64,000 bases of DNA from Omphiscola glabra (taxonomy: Eukaryota; Mollusca; Gastropoda; Lymnaeidae): the NCBI GenBank assembly GCA_964017045.1, contig OZ024801.1:36369257-36433256 (forward strand), read 5' to 3'. Both the position numbers and the translations under genes were made by a program. The notes beneath the pieces were generated by a model that worked only from the letters and a program-made list of their open reading frames with translations, was not told where the DNA came from and did not search any database. Below, in pieces: positions 1 to 13,900 of this stretch (its first letter is position 1; each line of letters opens with the position of its first letter).

Positions 1-650
1 TTTAGGATATGCGGATATGGTATATGATCTTTAGGATAGGAGTGGGGGTACTAATTGATTTAGGTTAGGAGTGTACGGTACTAATTAATTTATGATAGGA
101 GTGTAGGGTACTAAATTGATTTAGGATAGGAGTGGGGGTACTAATTGATTTAGGTTAGGAGTGTACGGTACTAATTAATTTATGATAGGAGTGTAGGGTA
201 CTAAATTGATTTAGGATAGGAGTGTAGGGTACTAAATTGATTTAGGATAGGAGTGTAGGGTACTAATTGATTTAGGTTAGGAGTGTACGGTACTAATTAA
301 TTTATGATAGGAGTGTAGGGTACTAAATTGATTTAGGATAGGAGTGTAGGGTACTAAATTGATTTAGGATAGGAGTGTAGGGTACTAAATTGATTTAGGA
401 TAGGAGTGTAGGGTACTAATTAATTTATGATAGGAGTGTAGGGTACTAAATTGATTTAGGATAGGAGTGTAGGGTACTAAATTGATTTAGGATAGGAGTG
501 TAGGGTATTAATTGATTTAGGATAGGAGTGCAGGGTACTAATTCATTTAGGATAGGAGTGTAGGGTACTAATTCATTTAGGAAAGGAGTGTAGGGTAGGT
601 ATGGATTTATGGATTTCAGGTTAGGCGTGTAGGCTACTTACATATTTATG
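1..650. repeat. 30/31-bp minisatellite
   Basis: About 21 tandem units begin GATTTAGGATAGGAGTG and end GGTACTAA(A)TT. Unit length alternates between 30 and 31 bp through one extra A. Variant units (GGTTAGG, TATGATAGG, TGTACGG) recur in the same order, so small blocks have been copied. The last units decay after about 580. The array runs off the left edge of the window. Each unit holds one TTAGG, but this is not a telomere repeat because the motif is not itself tandem. Confidence 0.93.
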
Positions 651-666
651 ATATAGCAGTAAATGC

Positions 667-1139
667 TGACTGCCTCAACCACATGACTGCCTCACCCACG
701 TGACTGCCTCACCCACGTGACTGCCTCACCCACATGACTGCCTCACCCACATGACTGCACCACCCACATGACTGCACCACCCACATGACTGCCTCCCCCA
801 CATGACTGCCTCACCCACATGACTGCCTCACTCACATGACTGCCTCACCCACATGACTGCCTCACCCACATGACTGCCTCACCCACATGACTGCCTCATC
901 CACATTACTGCCTCACCCACGTGACTGCCTCACCACGTGACTGCCTCACCACGTAACTTCCTCACCCACATGACTGCCTCACCACGTGACTGCCTCACCC
1001 ACGTGACTGCCTCACCCACGTGACTGCCTCACCCACGTGACTGCCTCACCCACGTGACTGCCTCACCCACGTGACTGCCTCACCCACGTGACTGCCTCAC
1101 CCATGTGACTGCCACGCCCACATGACTGCCACGCCCTAT
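667..1139. repeat. 17-bp minisatellite with an E-box per unit
   Basis: About 28 units of TGACTGCCTCACCCAC(G/A). The unit junction forms CACGTG or CACATG in nearly every copy. The two forms differ by one CpG transition, as expected from cytosine deamination. A few units are 16 bp or carry other changes (for example CACCACCC). Confidence 0.93.
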
Positions 1140-1480
1140 GCAGGACATACAGCCATACAATCGACTCTTGAGTGGATTAGGCTAAATCTAGAGCCGCAAA
1201 AACCTTCTAAGATCCAAGGTCATATGAACATCTGCGACACCAGACTTCAAAGCATTCAGGAAAAAAAAATATTTTTAAAGTTAGAATGCTCTGATTATTA
1301 AAATAATGAAATGGGATTAAGTTAATGCCATTTAATGATTAGGTGGGAACAAGTATGAAGATGGTAATATTATACATTGAGCTGTGGGATCATAAATATA
1401 GAAGCAATGACAAATCTCCAGACAGGAAATGGTGACGATGATGTGCCAATAGGTCAAAATACCGCCCAAATAATAATTAG
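1140..1480. other. Unique AT-rich spacer, no gene seen
   Basis: Non-repetitive sequence between two minisatellites. It has no long open frame, tRNA-like box or recognisable transposon end. Confidence 0.6.
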
Positions 1481-2276
1481 TGACGATGAAAGTGGTGCCC
1501 GCCCTTAACTGGATGGGTGTGAAAATGAAGGAAGTGCCAGCCCTGAATGGGAGGGTTGTGACAATGAAAGGTGTCTGCCCTTACTGGGAGGGTTGTGACA
1601 ATGAAAGAGGCGTCTGCCCTTAATGGGAGGTTTGTGACAATAAAAGAGGTGTCTGCCCTTACTGGGAGGGTTGTAACAATGAAGGTGGTGCCCGCCCTTA
1701 ACTGGATGGGTGTGAAAATGAAGGAAGTGCCAGCCCTGAATGGGAGGGTTGTGACAATGAAAGGTGTCTGCCCTTACTGGGAGGGTTGTGACAATGAAAG
1801 AGGCGTCTGCCCTTAATGGGAGGTTTGTGACAATAAAAGAGGTGTCTGCCCTTACTGGGAGGGTTGTAACAATGAAGGTGGTGCCCGCCCTTAACTGGAT
1901 GGGTGTGAAAATGAAGGAAGTGCCAGCCCTGAATGGGAGGGTTGTGACAATGAAAGGTGTCTGCCCTTACTGGGAGGGTTGTGACAATGAAAGAGGCGTC
2001 TGCCCTTAATGGGAGGTTTGTGACAATAAAAGAGGTGTCTGCCCTTAATGGGAGGGTCGTGACAATGAAGGTGGTGCCTGCCCTTACTGGGAGGGTTGTG
2101 ACAATGAAAGAGGTGTCTGCCCTTAATGGGAGGGTTGTGACAATAAAAGAGGTGTCTGCCCTTAATGGGAGGGTTGTGATAATGAAGGAGGTGGGTGCCC
2201 TTAACTGGATGGGTGTGACAATGAAGGAGGTGTCTGCCCTTAACGGGAGGGTTGTGACAATGAAGGAAGGGCCAGC
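1481..2276. repeat. About 38-bp minisatellite with a 193-bp higher-order repeat
   Basis: Units carry TGTCTGCCCTTAATGGGAG followed by GGTTGTGACAATGAA and vary by a few bases. A five-unit block of 193 bp repeats almost unchanged about three times (equivalent positions near 1571, 1764 and 1957). This gives three near-identical short open frames, which are not genes. After about 2040 the units are simple and homogeneous. Confidence 0.92.
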
Positions 2277-2661
2277 TGAGCTGTTGTCGTTGCCACCGTC
2301 TGCGAGATGAATGTCGCCGAGGTCAAGACGTGTTTAATGAGCTCGTTCGTTATATCGTTAGCCAGGAAATTGACAACCCGAGGGCAAATACGTCAATGGG
2401 ATGAGAGAGGGTCTCACTGATGGACGTGATGGAGGACATGGCTGCAGGAGGTAAGCTTAGGGAGGGAGGACGGGACGTGACGGAGAGATGGAGTGAATGA
2501 GAGTTGGAGGTTAAATGAAGACAACAGGAAACGGGAATGAGAATCATGGGGAAAATACCATGCTGCGTATTTAGAAAATAACCATGGAAGAGAATCAAGA
2601 GAAATTAAGAGAGATTGCGGCGGAAAATGAGAGACGACTGATGGGGAAGTAAATATGATAT
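2277..2661. other. Unique spacer, no gene seen
   Basis: Purine-leaning unique sequence between two arrays. Short open frames on both strands have no recognisable domain. Confidence 0.55.
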
Positions 2662-3095
2662 AGAACCGACTATCAGAGTACAACCTTTACGAGTACCGAC
2701 AATCTGAGTACACCGTATCTGAGTACCGACTATCTCAGTACACCTTATCCAAGTACACCTTAACCGAGTACCGGCTTTACGAGTACACCCTATCCAGAAA
2801 CTGACAAACGAGTACACCCTATCCAGAAACTGACTAACGAGTACACCCTATCCACAAACTGACTAACGAGTACACCCTATCCACAAACTGACTAACGAGT
2901 ACACCCTATCCACACACTGACTAACGAGTACACCCCTATCCACAAACTGACTAACGAGTACACCCTATCCACAAACTGACTTTCCAAGTACGTCAAATCC
3001 GAGTACCGACTATCCGAGTAAACCGTAACCGATTACCGACTATCCGATTACGTACTATCCGTGTACACCGTATCCGAGTAGGAGATTACCGAATA
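2662..3095. repeat. 29-bp minisatellite with diverged edges
   Basis: The core (about 2780-2990) repeats a 29-bp unit, CGAGTACACCCTATCC followed by ACAAACTGACTAA. On both sides are shorter diverged units built on GAGTACACC / GAGTACCGACTATC. The order, diverged edges around a homogeneous centre, is typical of unequal exchange. Confidence 0.88.
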
Positions 3096-4025
3096 TGCAC
3101 ATATACGCGATACGAGCATTCACTGTCCGCGCCGACGCTTCCGGCGTATCACCCAACCAAGTGTAGAGTGCAATAAGAGCACATTTTATTTAATAGAAAT
3201 TTGAAACGGTCAATGGATGCGGAACCACAATAAAAAAAAAATTACAGCCATTTGCTTCAATAACAGCATGCGCTCAAGTGCAATCAATCCGTATTAAGCT
3301 TTAAAGAAAAGAAATACACACGACATAACTAGTGTTCATTGGATACAAGATATTGCGTTAACAAAGCTACAGGGGGAGTTGATGTAGCACAGAGATCTTC
3401 ACACAGTTACACGAGGTGCAGGGCTACCCTGGTGGACTGTTACTTACTTCCTTTATTAATTTTGGGGGGTGGGGGTGGGTGGGGGGGTGGGGGCGAGACG
3501 TGGTCAAAGCATTCGTTGGGGTGCAGAAGATGGAAACGTTTGGGAAGCCCCGCATAATGGATTAGGCTTCACTACCTTAGGGCTTGGCCCTTTTACATAT
3601 TATTATAGACCCTTTTATAGGACGCCTCTGATATAGCCATTCAAATAAACTACATTGATAACTATTGTTCCTTGAAATCTAACGCTCGTTTCTGTTAGTA
3701 ATAAAAGCAATCAGAGAGTAGAAAGGCAAGCTGTTGGGAACTGGCAGTTATTAGAAGCCTTGATATAATTCACATTTTAATCCCCCCCCCCCCCCACACA
3801 CACACTTTTCCTCCCCCACTGGTCCAAGGTTCGCGTGACGGATTAATTCCCTTGAATTAAGGCCGGGCTGGCATGTCTTAATTCTCTCACGATCATCCAA
3901 AGGGCGGCCACTCGGCTAGGAACTGTGCCCTTGACACATTTATGCGGTAACTGGGATCCTTTACTTTGTGCGGCCTTCAACTCGCAATCAAGATTGCGAT
4001 AAATCCTTTTAATAACCCACAGTCT
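3096..4025. other. Unique spacer with poly-C/(CA)n tract
   Basis: About 930 bp with no recognisable gene. It holds a G-rich stretch at about 3467-3494 and a C14 run at 3782-3795 followed directly by (CA)n. Short open frames on both strands show no domain. Confidence 0.55.
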
Positions 4026-4150
4026 CACCATGTCGACAGATAACTACCCATAGTCCCACCATGTCGACAGATAGCTACCCACAGTCCCACAGGCATACCA
4101 TGTGGTCAGATAACTACCCACAGTCCCACAGGCATACCATGTCGAAAGAT
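4026..4150. repeat. Short direct repeat, about 3 copies
   Basis: Three to four copies of a unit containing ACCATGTCGACAGATAACTA followed by CCCACAGTCCCAC. The later copies add AGGCAT, making the unit about 39 bp. Confidence 0.8.
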
Positions 4151-4379
4151 AACACAGTTTTTAATATATATTTAAAGGTGTTTCTGGCATCCATCCGTAC
4201 ACAATGTGACGATGGTGTGGACGTCGCAGAACGAAATTACAAGGCCTGTGTTTTTGTTAAGGAGGATAAACTGGTTCCTTAGACAGCAAAATCACCTCTC
4301 TCCACCTATCTGAATAACTCAACGGCACATCGTGTGTGGATGATACAAGTTGGCACCGGTAGTGTCGCAGGAGTTGCCG

Positions 4380-4602
4380 GAATGCTCTTTGTGTCATTGT
4401 CATACCGCCTACGGGGCTCCGACTCCGGGTTTGAATTCAGAGTTTCCTTCTCTTAGATGAGTTGCCATCCAAGGTTAACGAGTCCCATCCACCCGGGGTG
4501 CTGGTGGTGGTATTCCTTAATTGTTTCTGCTTTAGCTGGGGATCGAACCAGAGTCAACAAGCTTGTGATTGCATCAGTTTAACCACCTCGGCAATCCATA
4601 TA
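4380..4602 (-). mobile_element. tRNA-derived SINE
   Basis: Read on the minus strand, the element opens with GCCGAGGTGGTTAAAC, an A-box-like segment. About 40 bp on is GGTTCGATCCC, an excellent RNA polymerase III B-box (plus-strand positions about 4539-4549). A non-tRNA body follows with a second GAATTCAAACCC-like motif. The body resembles the conserved central domains of molluscan SINEs, but I cannot name the family. Flanking target-site duplications are not obvious. It is not a functional tRNA gene because no cloverleaf or acceptor pairing is seen. Confidence 0.65.
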
Positions 4603-4920
4603 AAAACGCCGTTTAAGGGTATTTCTACATCTCTTTTGACGTTTTACCAAAAATGTAAATTTATGTTTGGAAATTATTTACAGTTAAGCAAAAAAAAAAA
4701 CAAGAACACAATTTAGATTTTTTCCCCATAATGTGAACTTCTCGAAATCGGTCTTAAAATGCATGTCGCTTTCTCATCTCAGGTAATAGTAATTGACTAA
4801 ATGCTTCAAATGTTATTGGAATATTGGCAAATATGTACTTTAGACCCTGCTTGGTCTCACGTTTTCCCCGTACACGTTAGACACGAATGTGTTCCCTATT
4901 TCATTAAATAACTCAATAAT
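4603..4920. other. Unique AT-rich spacer, no gene seen
   Basis: AT-rich unique sequence leading straight into the 34-bp satellite. No coding or RNA-gene signal is visible. Confidence 0.5.
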
Positions 4921-7900
4921 TAAGTCTATGTGTTCTTACGTTTCTATCAATAGGTAAGTCAATGTGTTCTTAAGTTTCTATCAATAGGTAAGTCAATGTG
5001 TTCTTACGTTTCTATCAATAGGTAAGTCAATGTGTTCTTACGTTTCTATCAATAGGTAAGTCAATGTGTTCTTAAGTTTCTATCAATAGGTAAGTCAATG
5101 TGTTCTTACGTTTCTATCAATAGGTAAGTCAATGTGTTCTTACGTTTCTATCAATAGGTAAGTCAATGTGTTCTTAAGTTTCTATCAATAAGTAAGTCAA
5201 TGTGTTCTTACGTTTCTATCAATAAGTAAGTCAATGTGTTCTTAAGTTTCTATCAATAAGTAAGTCAATGTGTTCTTACGTTTCTATCAATAAGTAAGTC
5301 ACTGTGTTCTTACGTTTCTATCAATAAGTAAGTCAATGTGTTCTTACGTTTCTATCAATAAGTAAGTCACTGTGTTCTTAAGTTTCTATCAATAAGTAAG
5401 TCACTGTGTTCTTACGTTTCTATCAATAAGTAAGTCACTGTGTTCTTACGTTTCTATCAATAAGTAAGTCAATGTGTTCTTACGTTTCTATCAATAAGTA
5501 AGTCACTGTGTTCTTAAGTTTCTATCAATAAGTAAGTCACTGTGTTCTTACGTTTCTATCAATAAGTAAGTCAATGTGTTCTTACGTTTCTATCAATAAG
5601 TAAGTCACTGTGTTCTTACGTTTCTATCAATAAGTAAGTCAATGTGTTCTTAAGTTTCTATCAATAAGTAAGTCAATGTGTTCTTACGTTTCTATCAATA
5701 AGTAAGTCAATGTGTTCTTACGTTTCTATCAATAAGTAAGTCAATGTGTTCTTACGTTTCTATCAATAAGTAAGTCAATGTGTTCTTACGTTTCTATCAA
5801 TAAGTAAGTCACTGTGTTCTTACGTTTCTATCAATAAGTAAGTCAATGTGTTCTTACGTTTCTATCAATAAGTAAGTCACTGTGTTCTTAAGTTTCTATC
5901 AATAAGTAAGTCACTGTGTTCTTACGTTTCTATCAATAAGTAAGTCAATGTGTTCTTACGTTTCTATCAATAAGTAAGTCAATGTGTTCTTACGTTTCTA
6001 TCAATAAGTAAGTCAATGTGTTCTTACGTTTCTATCAATAAGTAAGTCACTGTGTTCTTACGTTTCTATCAATAAGTAAGTCAATGTGTTCTTAAGTTTC
6101 TATCAATAAGTAAGTCAATGTGTTCTTAAGTTTCTATCAATAAGTAAGTCAATGTGTTCTTACGTTTCTATCAATAAGTAAGTCAATGTGTTCTTAAGTT
6201 TCTATCAATAAGTAAGTCAATGTGTTCTTAAGTTTCTATCAATAAGTAAGTCAATGTGTTCTTACGTTTCTATCAATAAGTAAGTCAATGTGTTCTTAAG
6301 TTTCTATCAATAAGTAAGTCAATGTGTTCTTAAGTTTCTATCAATAAGTAAGTCAATGTGTTCTTACGTTTCTATCAATAAGTAAGTCACTGTGTTCTTA
6401 CGTTTCTATCAATAAGTAAGTCACTGTGTTCTTACGTTTCTATCAATAAGTAAGTCACTGTGTTCTTACGTTTCTATCAATAAGTAAGTCACTGTGTTCT
6501 TACGTTTCTATCAATAAGTAAGTCACTGTGTTCTTACGTTTCTATCAATAAGTAAGTCACTGTGTTCTTACGTTTCTATCAATAAGTAAGTCACTGTGTT
6601 CTTACGTTTCTATCAATAAGTAAGTCACTGTGTTCTTACGTTTCTATCAATAAGTAAGTCACTGTGTTCTTACGTTTCTATCAATAAGTAAGTCACTGTG
6701 TTCTTACGTTTCTATCAATAAGTAAGTCACTGTGTTCTTACGTTTCTATCAATAAGTAAGTCACTGTGTTCTTACGTTTCTATCAATAAGTAAGTCACTG
6801 TGTTCTTACGTTTCTATCAATAAGTAAGTCACTGTGTTCTTACGTTTCTATCAATAAGTAAGTCACTGTGTTCTTACGTTTCTATCAATAAGTAAGTCAA
6901 TGTGTTCTTACGTTTCTATCAATAAGTAAGTCACTGTGTTCTTACGTTTCTATCAATAAGTAAGTCAATGTGTTCTTACGTTTCTATCAATAAGTAGGTC
7001 ACTGTGTTCTTAAGTTTCTATCAATAAGTAAGTCAATGTGTTCTTAAGTTTCTATCAATAAGTAAGTCAATGTGTTCTTAAGTTTCTATCAATAAGTAAG
7101 TCACTGTGTTCTTACGTTTCTATCAATAAGTAAGTCAATGTGTTCTTACGTTTCTATCAATAAGTAAGTCAATGTGTTCTTACGTTTCTATCAATAAGTA
7201 AGTCACTGTGTTCTTAAGTTTCTATCAATAAGTAAGTCAATGTGTTCTTAAGTTTCTATCAATAAGTAAGTCAATGTGTTCTTACGTTTCTATCAATAAG
7301 TAAGTCAATGTGTTCTTAAGTTTCTATCAATAAGTAAGTCAATGTGTTCTTAAGTTTCTATCAATAAGTAGGTCACTGTGTTCTTACGTTTCTATCAATA
7401 AGTAAGTCAATGTGTTCTTACGTTTCTATCAATAAGTAAGTCAATGTGTTCTTACGTTTCTATCAATAAGTAAGTCACTGTGTTCTTACGTTTCTATCAA
7501 TAAGTAAGTCAATGTGTTCTTACGTTTCTATCAATAAGTAAGTCAATGTGTTCTTACGTTTCTATCAATAAGTAAGTCACTGTGTTCTTACGTTTCTATC
7601 AATAAGTAAGTCACTGTGTTCTTACGTTTCTATCAATAAGTAAGTCACTGTGTTCTTACGTTTCTATCAATAAGTAAGTCAATGTGTTCTTACGTTTCTA
7701 TCAATAAGTAAGTCACTGTGTTCTTACGTTTCTATCAATAAGTAAGTCAATGTGTTCTTACGTTTCTATCAATAAGTAAGTCACTGTGTTCTTACGTTTC
7801 TATCAATAAGTAAGTCAATGTGTTCTTACGTTTCTATCAATAAGTAAGTCAATGTGTTCTTACGTTTCTATCAATAAGTAAGTCACTGTGTTCTTAAGTT

Positions 7901-10900
7901 TCTATCAATAAGTAAGTCAATGTGTTCTTACGTGTCTATCAATAAGTAAGTCAATGTGTTCTTAAGTTTCTATCAATAAGTAAGTCAATGTGTTCTTAAG
8001 TTTCTATCAATAAGTAAGTCAATGTGTTCTTAAGTTTCTATCAATAAGTAAGTCAATGTGTTCTTAAGTTTCTATCAATAAGTAAGTCAATGTGTTCTTA
8101 AGTTTCTATCAATAAGTAAGTCAATGTGTTCTTAAGTTTCTATCAATAAGTAAGTCAATGTGTTCTTAAGTTTCTATCAATAAGTAAGTCAATGTGTTCT
8201 TACGTTTCTATCAATAAGTAAGTCAATGTGTTCTTACGTTTCTATCAATAAGTAAGTCAATGTGTTCTTACGTTTCTATCAATAAGTAAGTCAATGTGTT
8301 CTTACGTTTCTATCAATAAGTAAGTCAATGTGTTCTTAAGTTTCTATCAATAAGTAAGTCACTGTGTTCTTAAGTTTCTATCAATAAGTAAGTCAATGTG
8401 TTCTTAAGTTTCTATCAATAAGTAAGTCAATGTGTTCTTACGTTTCTATCAATAAGTAAGTCAATGTGTTCTTACGTTTCTATCAATAAGTAAGTCAATG
8501 TGTTCTTACGTTTCTATCAATAAGTAAGTCAATGTGTTCTTAAGTTTCTATCAATAGGTAAGTCAATGTGTTCTTAAGTTTCTATCAATAAGTAAGTCAC
8601 TGTGTTCTTAAGTTTCTATCAATAAGTAAGTCAATGTGTTCTTACGTTTCTATCAATAAGTAAGTCAATGTGTTCTTAAGTTTCTATCAATAAGTAAGTC
8701 ACTGTGTTCTTAAGTTTCTATCAATAGGTAAGTCAATGTGTTCTTAAGTTTCTATCAATAAGTAAGTCAATGTGTTCTTACGTTTCTATCAATAAGTAAG
8801 TCAATGTGTTCTTAAGTTTCTATCAATAAGTAAGTCACTGTGTTCTTAAGTTTCTATCAATAAGTAAGTCAATGTGTTCTTACGTTTCTATCAATAGGTA
8901 AGTCAATGTGTTCTTAAGTTTCTATCAATAAGTAAGTCAATGTGTTCTTAAGTTTCTATCAACAAGTAGGTCACTGTGTTCGTAAGTTTCTATCAACAAG
9001 TAGGTCACTGTGTTCGTAAGTTTCTATCAACAAGTAGATCACTGTGTTCTTAAGTTTCTATCAACAAGTAGGTCACTGTGTTCTTAAGTTTATATCAATA
9101 AGTAAGTCAATGTGTTCTTAAGTTTCTATCAATAGGTAAGTCAATGTGTTCTTACGTTTCTATCAATAGGTAAGTCAATGTGTTCTTACGTTTCTATCAA
9201 TAAGTAAGTCACTGTGTTCTTACGTTTCTATCAATAAGTAAGTCACTGTGTTCTTACGTTTCTATCAATAAGTAAGTCACTGTGTTCTTAAGTTTCTATC
9301 AATAAGTAAGTCACTGTGTTCTTACGTTTCTATCAATAAGTAAGTCACTGTGTTCTTACGTTTCTATCAATAAGTAAGTCACTGTGTTCTTACGTTTCTA
9401 TCAATAAGTAAGTCAATGTGTTCTTACGTTTCTATCAATAAGTAAGTCAATGTGTTCTTACGTTTCTATCAATAAGTAAGTCAATGTGTTCTTACGTTTC
9501 TATCAATAAGTAAGTCACTGTGTTCTTACGTTTCTATCAATAAGTAAGTCAATGTGTTCTTACGTTTCTATCAATAAGTAAGTCACTGTGTTCTTACGTT
9601 TCTATCAATAAGTAAGTCAATGTGTTCTTACGTTTCTATCAATAAGTAAGTCAATGTGTTCTTACGTTTCTATCAATAAGTAAGTCAATGTGTTCTTACG
9701 TTTCTATCAATAAGTAAGTCAATGTGTTCTTACGTTTCTATCAATAAGTAAGTCACTGTGTTCTTACGTTTCTATCAATAAGTAGGTCACTGTGTTCTTA
9801 CGTTTCTATCAACAAGTAGGTCACTGTGTTCTTACGTTTCTATCAATAAGTAAGTCACTGTGTTCTTACGTTTCTATCAATAAGTAAGTCACTGTGTTCT
9901 TACGTTTCTATCAATAAGTAAGTCAATGTGTTCTTACGTTTCTATCAATAAGTAAGTCAATGTGTTCTTACGTTTCTATCAATAAGTAAGTCACTGTGTT
10001 CTTACGTTTCTATCAATAAGTAAGTCAATGTGTTCTTAAGTTTCTATCAACAAGTAAGTCACTGTGTTCTTACGTTTCTATCAATAAGTAAGTCAATGTG
10101 TTCTTACGTTTCTATCAATAAGTAAGTCACTGTGTTCTTACGTTTCTATCAATAAGTAAGTCAATGTGTTCTTACGTTTCTATCAATAAGTAAGTCAATG
10201 TGTTCTTACGTTTCTATCAATAAGTAAGTCAATGTGTTCTTACGTTTCTATCAATAAGTAAGTCAATGTGTTCTTACGTTTCTATCAATAAGTAAGTCAC
10301 TGTGTTCTTAAGTTTCTATCAACAAGTAAGTCAATGTGTTCTTAAGTTTCTATCAATAAGTAAGTCAATGTGTTCTTAAGTTTCTATCAATAAGTAAGTC
10401 AATGTGTTCTTACGTTTCTATCAATAAGTAAGTCAATGTGTTCTTAAGTTTCTATCAATAAGTAAGTCACTGTGTTCTTACGTTTCTATCAATAAGTAAG
10501 TCAATGTGTTCTTACGTTTCTATCAATAAGTAAGTCAATGTGTTCTTAAGTTTCTATCAATAAGTAAGTCACTGTGTTCTTACGTTTCTATCAATAAGTA
10601 AGTCAATGTGTTCTTACGTTTCTATCAATAAGTAAGTCACTGTGTTCTTACGTTTCTATCAATAAGTAAGTCAATGTGTTCTTAAGTTTCTATCAATAAG
10701 TAAGTCAATGTGTTCTTACGTTTCTATCAATAAGTAAGTCAATGTGTTCTTACGTTTCTATCAATAAGTAAGTCAATGTGTTCTTACGTTTCTATCAATA
10801 AGTAAGTCAATGTGTTCTTAAGTTTCTATCAATAAGTAAGTCAATGTGTTCTTACGTTTCTATCAATAAGTAAGTCACTGTGTTCTTACGTTTCTATCAA

Positions 10901-13900
10901 TAAGTAAGTCACTGTGTTCTTACGTTTCTATCAATAAGTAAGTCAATGTGTTCTTACGTTTCTATCAATAAGTAAGTCAATGTGTTCTTACGTTTCTATC
11001 AATAAGTAAGTCAATGTGTTCTTACGTTTCTATCAATAAGTAAGTCAATGTGTTCTTACGTTTCTATCAATAAGTAAGTCACTGTGTTCTTACGTTTCTA
11101 TCAATAAGTAAGTCAATGTGTTCTTAAGTTTCTATCAATAAGTAGGTCACTGTGTTCTTACGTTTCTATCAATAAGTAAGTCAATGTGTTCTTACGTTTC
11201 TATCAACAAGTAGGTCACTGTGTTCTTACGTTTCTATCAATAAGTAAGTCACTGTGTTCTTACGTTTCTATCAATAAGTAAGTCACTGTGTTCTTACGTT
11301 TCTATCAATAAGTAAGTCACTGTGTTCTTACGTTTCTATCAATAGGTAAGTCAATGTGTTCTTACGTTTCTATCAATAAGTAAGTCAATGTGTTCTTACG
11401 TTTCTATCAATAGGTAAGTCAATGTGTTCTTACGTTTCTATCAATAAGTAAGTCAATGTGTTCTTACGTTTCTATCAATAGGTAAGTCAATGTGTTCTTA
11501 CGTTTCTATCAATAAGTAAGTCACTGTGTTCTTACGTTTCTATCAATAAGTAAGTCACTGTGTTCTTACGTTTCTATCAATAAGTAAGTCAATGTGTTCT
11601 TACGTTTCTATCAATAGGTAAGTCAATGTGTTCTTACGTTTCTATCAATAAGTAAGTCAATGTGTTCTTACGTTTCTATCAATAGGTAAGTCAATGTGTT
11701 CTTACGTTTCTATCAATAAGTAAGTCAATGTGTTCTTACGTTTCTATCAATAGGTAAGTCAATGTGTTCTTACGTTTCTATCAATAAGTAAGTCACTGTG
11801 TTCTTACGTTTCTATCAATAAGTAAGTCACTGTGTTCTTACGTTTCTATCAATAAGTAAGTCAATGTGTTCTTACGTTTCTATCAATAAGTAAGTCAATG
11901 TGTTCTTACGTTTCTATCAACAAGTAAGTCAATGTGTTCTTACGTTTCTATCAATAAGTAAGTCACTGTGTTCTTACGTTTCTATCAATAAGTAAGTCAA
12001 TGTGTTCTTACGTTTCTATCAACAAGTAAGTCACTGTGTTCTTACGTTTCTATCAATAAGTAAGTCACTGTGTTCTTACGTTTCTATCAATAAGTAGGTC
12101 ACTGTGTTCTTACGTTTCTATCAACAAGTAGGTCACTGTGTTCTTACGTTTCTATCAATAAGTAAGTCACTGTGTTCTTACGTTTCTATCAATAAGTAAG
12201 TCACTGTGTTCTTACGTTTCTATCAATAAGTAAGTCAATGTGTTCTTACGTTTCTATCAATAAGTAAGTCACTGTGTTCTTACGTTTCTATCAATAAGTA
12301 AGTCAATGTGTTCTTAAGTTTCTATCAACAAGTAAGTCACTGTGTTCTTACGTTTCTATCAATAAGTAAGTCAATGTGTTCTTACGTTTCTATCAATAAG
12401 TAAGTCAATGTGTTCTTAAGTTTCTATCAATAAGTAAGTCAATGTGTTCTTACGTTTCTATCAATAGGTAAGTCACTGTGTTCTTAAGTTTCTATCAATA
12501 GGTAAGTCAATGTGTTCTTAAGTTTCTATCAATAAGTAAGTCAATGTGTTCTTACGTTTCTATCAATAGGTAAGTCACTGTGTTCTTACGTTTCTATCAA
12601 TAAGTAAGTCACTGTGTTCTTACGTTTCTATCAATAGGTAAGTCAATGTGTTCTTACGTTTCTATCAATAGGTAAGTCAATGTGTTCTTAAGTTTCTATC
12701 AATAGGTAAGTCACTGTGTTCTTAAGTTTCTATCAATAGGTAAGTCACTGTGTTCTTACGTTTCTATCAATAGGTAAGTCAATGTGTTCTTAAGTTTCTA
12801 TCAATAAGTAAGTCAATGTGTTCTTACGTTTCTATCAACAAGTAGGTCACTGTGTTCTTACGTTTCTATCAATAAGTAAGTCACTGTGTTCTTACGTTTC
12901 TATCAATAAGTAAGTCACTGTGTTCTTACGTTTCTATCAATAAGTAAGTCAATGTGTTCTTACGTTTCTATCAATAAGTAAGTCACTGTGTTCTTACGTT
13001 TCTATCAATAAGTAAGTCAATGTGTTCTTAAGTTTCTATCAACAAGTAAGTCACTGTGTTCTTACGTTTCTATCAATAAGTAAGTCAATGTGTTCTTACG
13101 TTTCTATCAATAAGTAAGTCACTGTGTTCTTACGTTTCTATCAATAAGTAAGTCAATGTGTTCTTACGTTTCTATCAATAAGTAAGTCAATGTGTTCTTA
13201 CGTTTCTATCAATAAGTAAGTCAATGTGTTCTTACGTTTCTATCAATAAGTAAGTCAATGTGTTCTTACGTTTCTATCAATAAGTAAGTCACTGTGTTCT
13301 TAAGTTTCTATCAACAAGTAAGTCAATGTGTTCTTAAGTTTCTATCAATAAGTAAGTCAATGTGTTCTTAAGTTTCTATCAATAAGTAAGTCACTGTGTT
13401 CTTACGTTTCTATCAATAAGTAAGTCAATGTGTTCTTACGTTTCTATCAATAAGTAAGTCACTGTGTTCTTACGTTTCTATCAATAAGTAAGTCACTGTG
13501 TTCTTACGTTTCTATCAATAAGTAAGTCAATGTGTTCTTACGTTTCTATCAATAAGTAAGTCAATGTGTTCTTACGTTTCTATCAATAAGTAAGTCAATG
13601 TGTTCTTACGTTTCTATCAATAAGTAAGTCAATGTGTTCTTACGTTTCTATCAATAAGTAAGTCACTGTGTTCTTACGTTTCTATCAATAAGTAAGTCAA
13701 TGTGTTCTTAAGTTTCTATCAATAAGTAGGTCACTGTGTTCTTACGTTTCTATCAATAAGTAAGTCAATGTGTTCTTACGTTTCTATCAACAAGTAGGTC
13801 AATGTGTTCTTAAGTTTCTATCAATAAGTAAGTCACTGTGTTCTTACGTTTCTATCAATAAGTAAGTCACTGTGTTCTTACGTTTCTATCAATAAGTAAG

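Noticed and set aside
1..650. Telomeric repeat because of repeated TTAGG
   Set aside because: TTAGG occurs once per 30-bp unit and is not itself in tandem, so this is an ordinary minisatellite.
4539..4602. Functional tRNA gene on the minus strand
   Set aside because: A good B-box is present, but acceptor and anticodon stems do not form and a SINE body follows.
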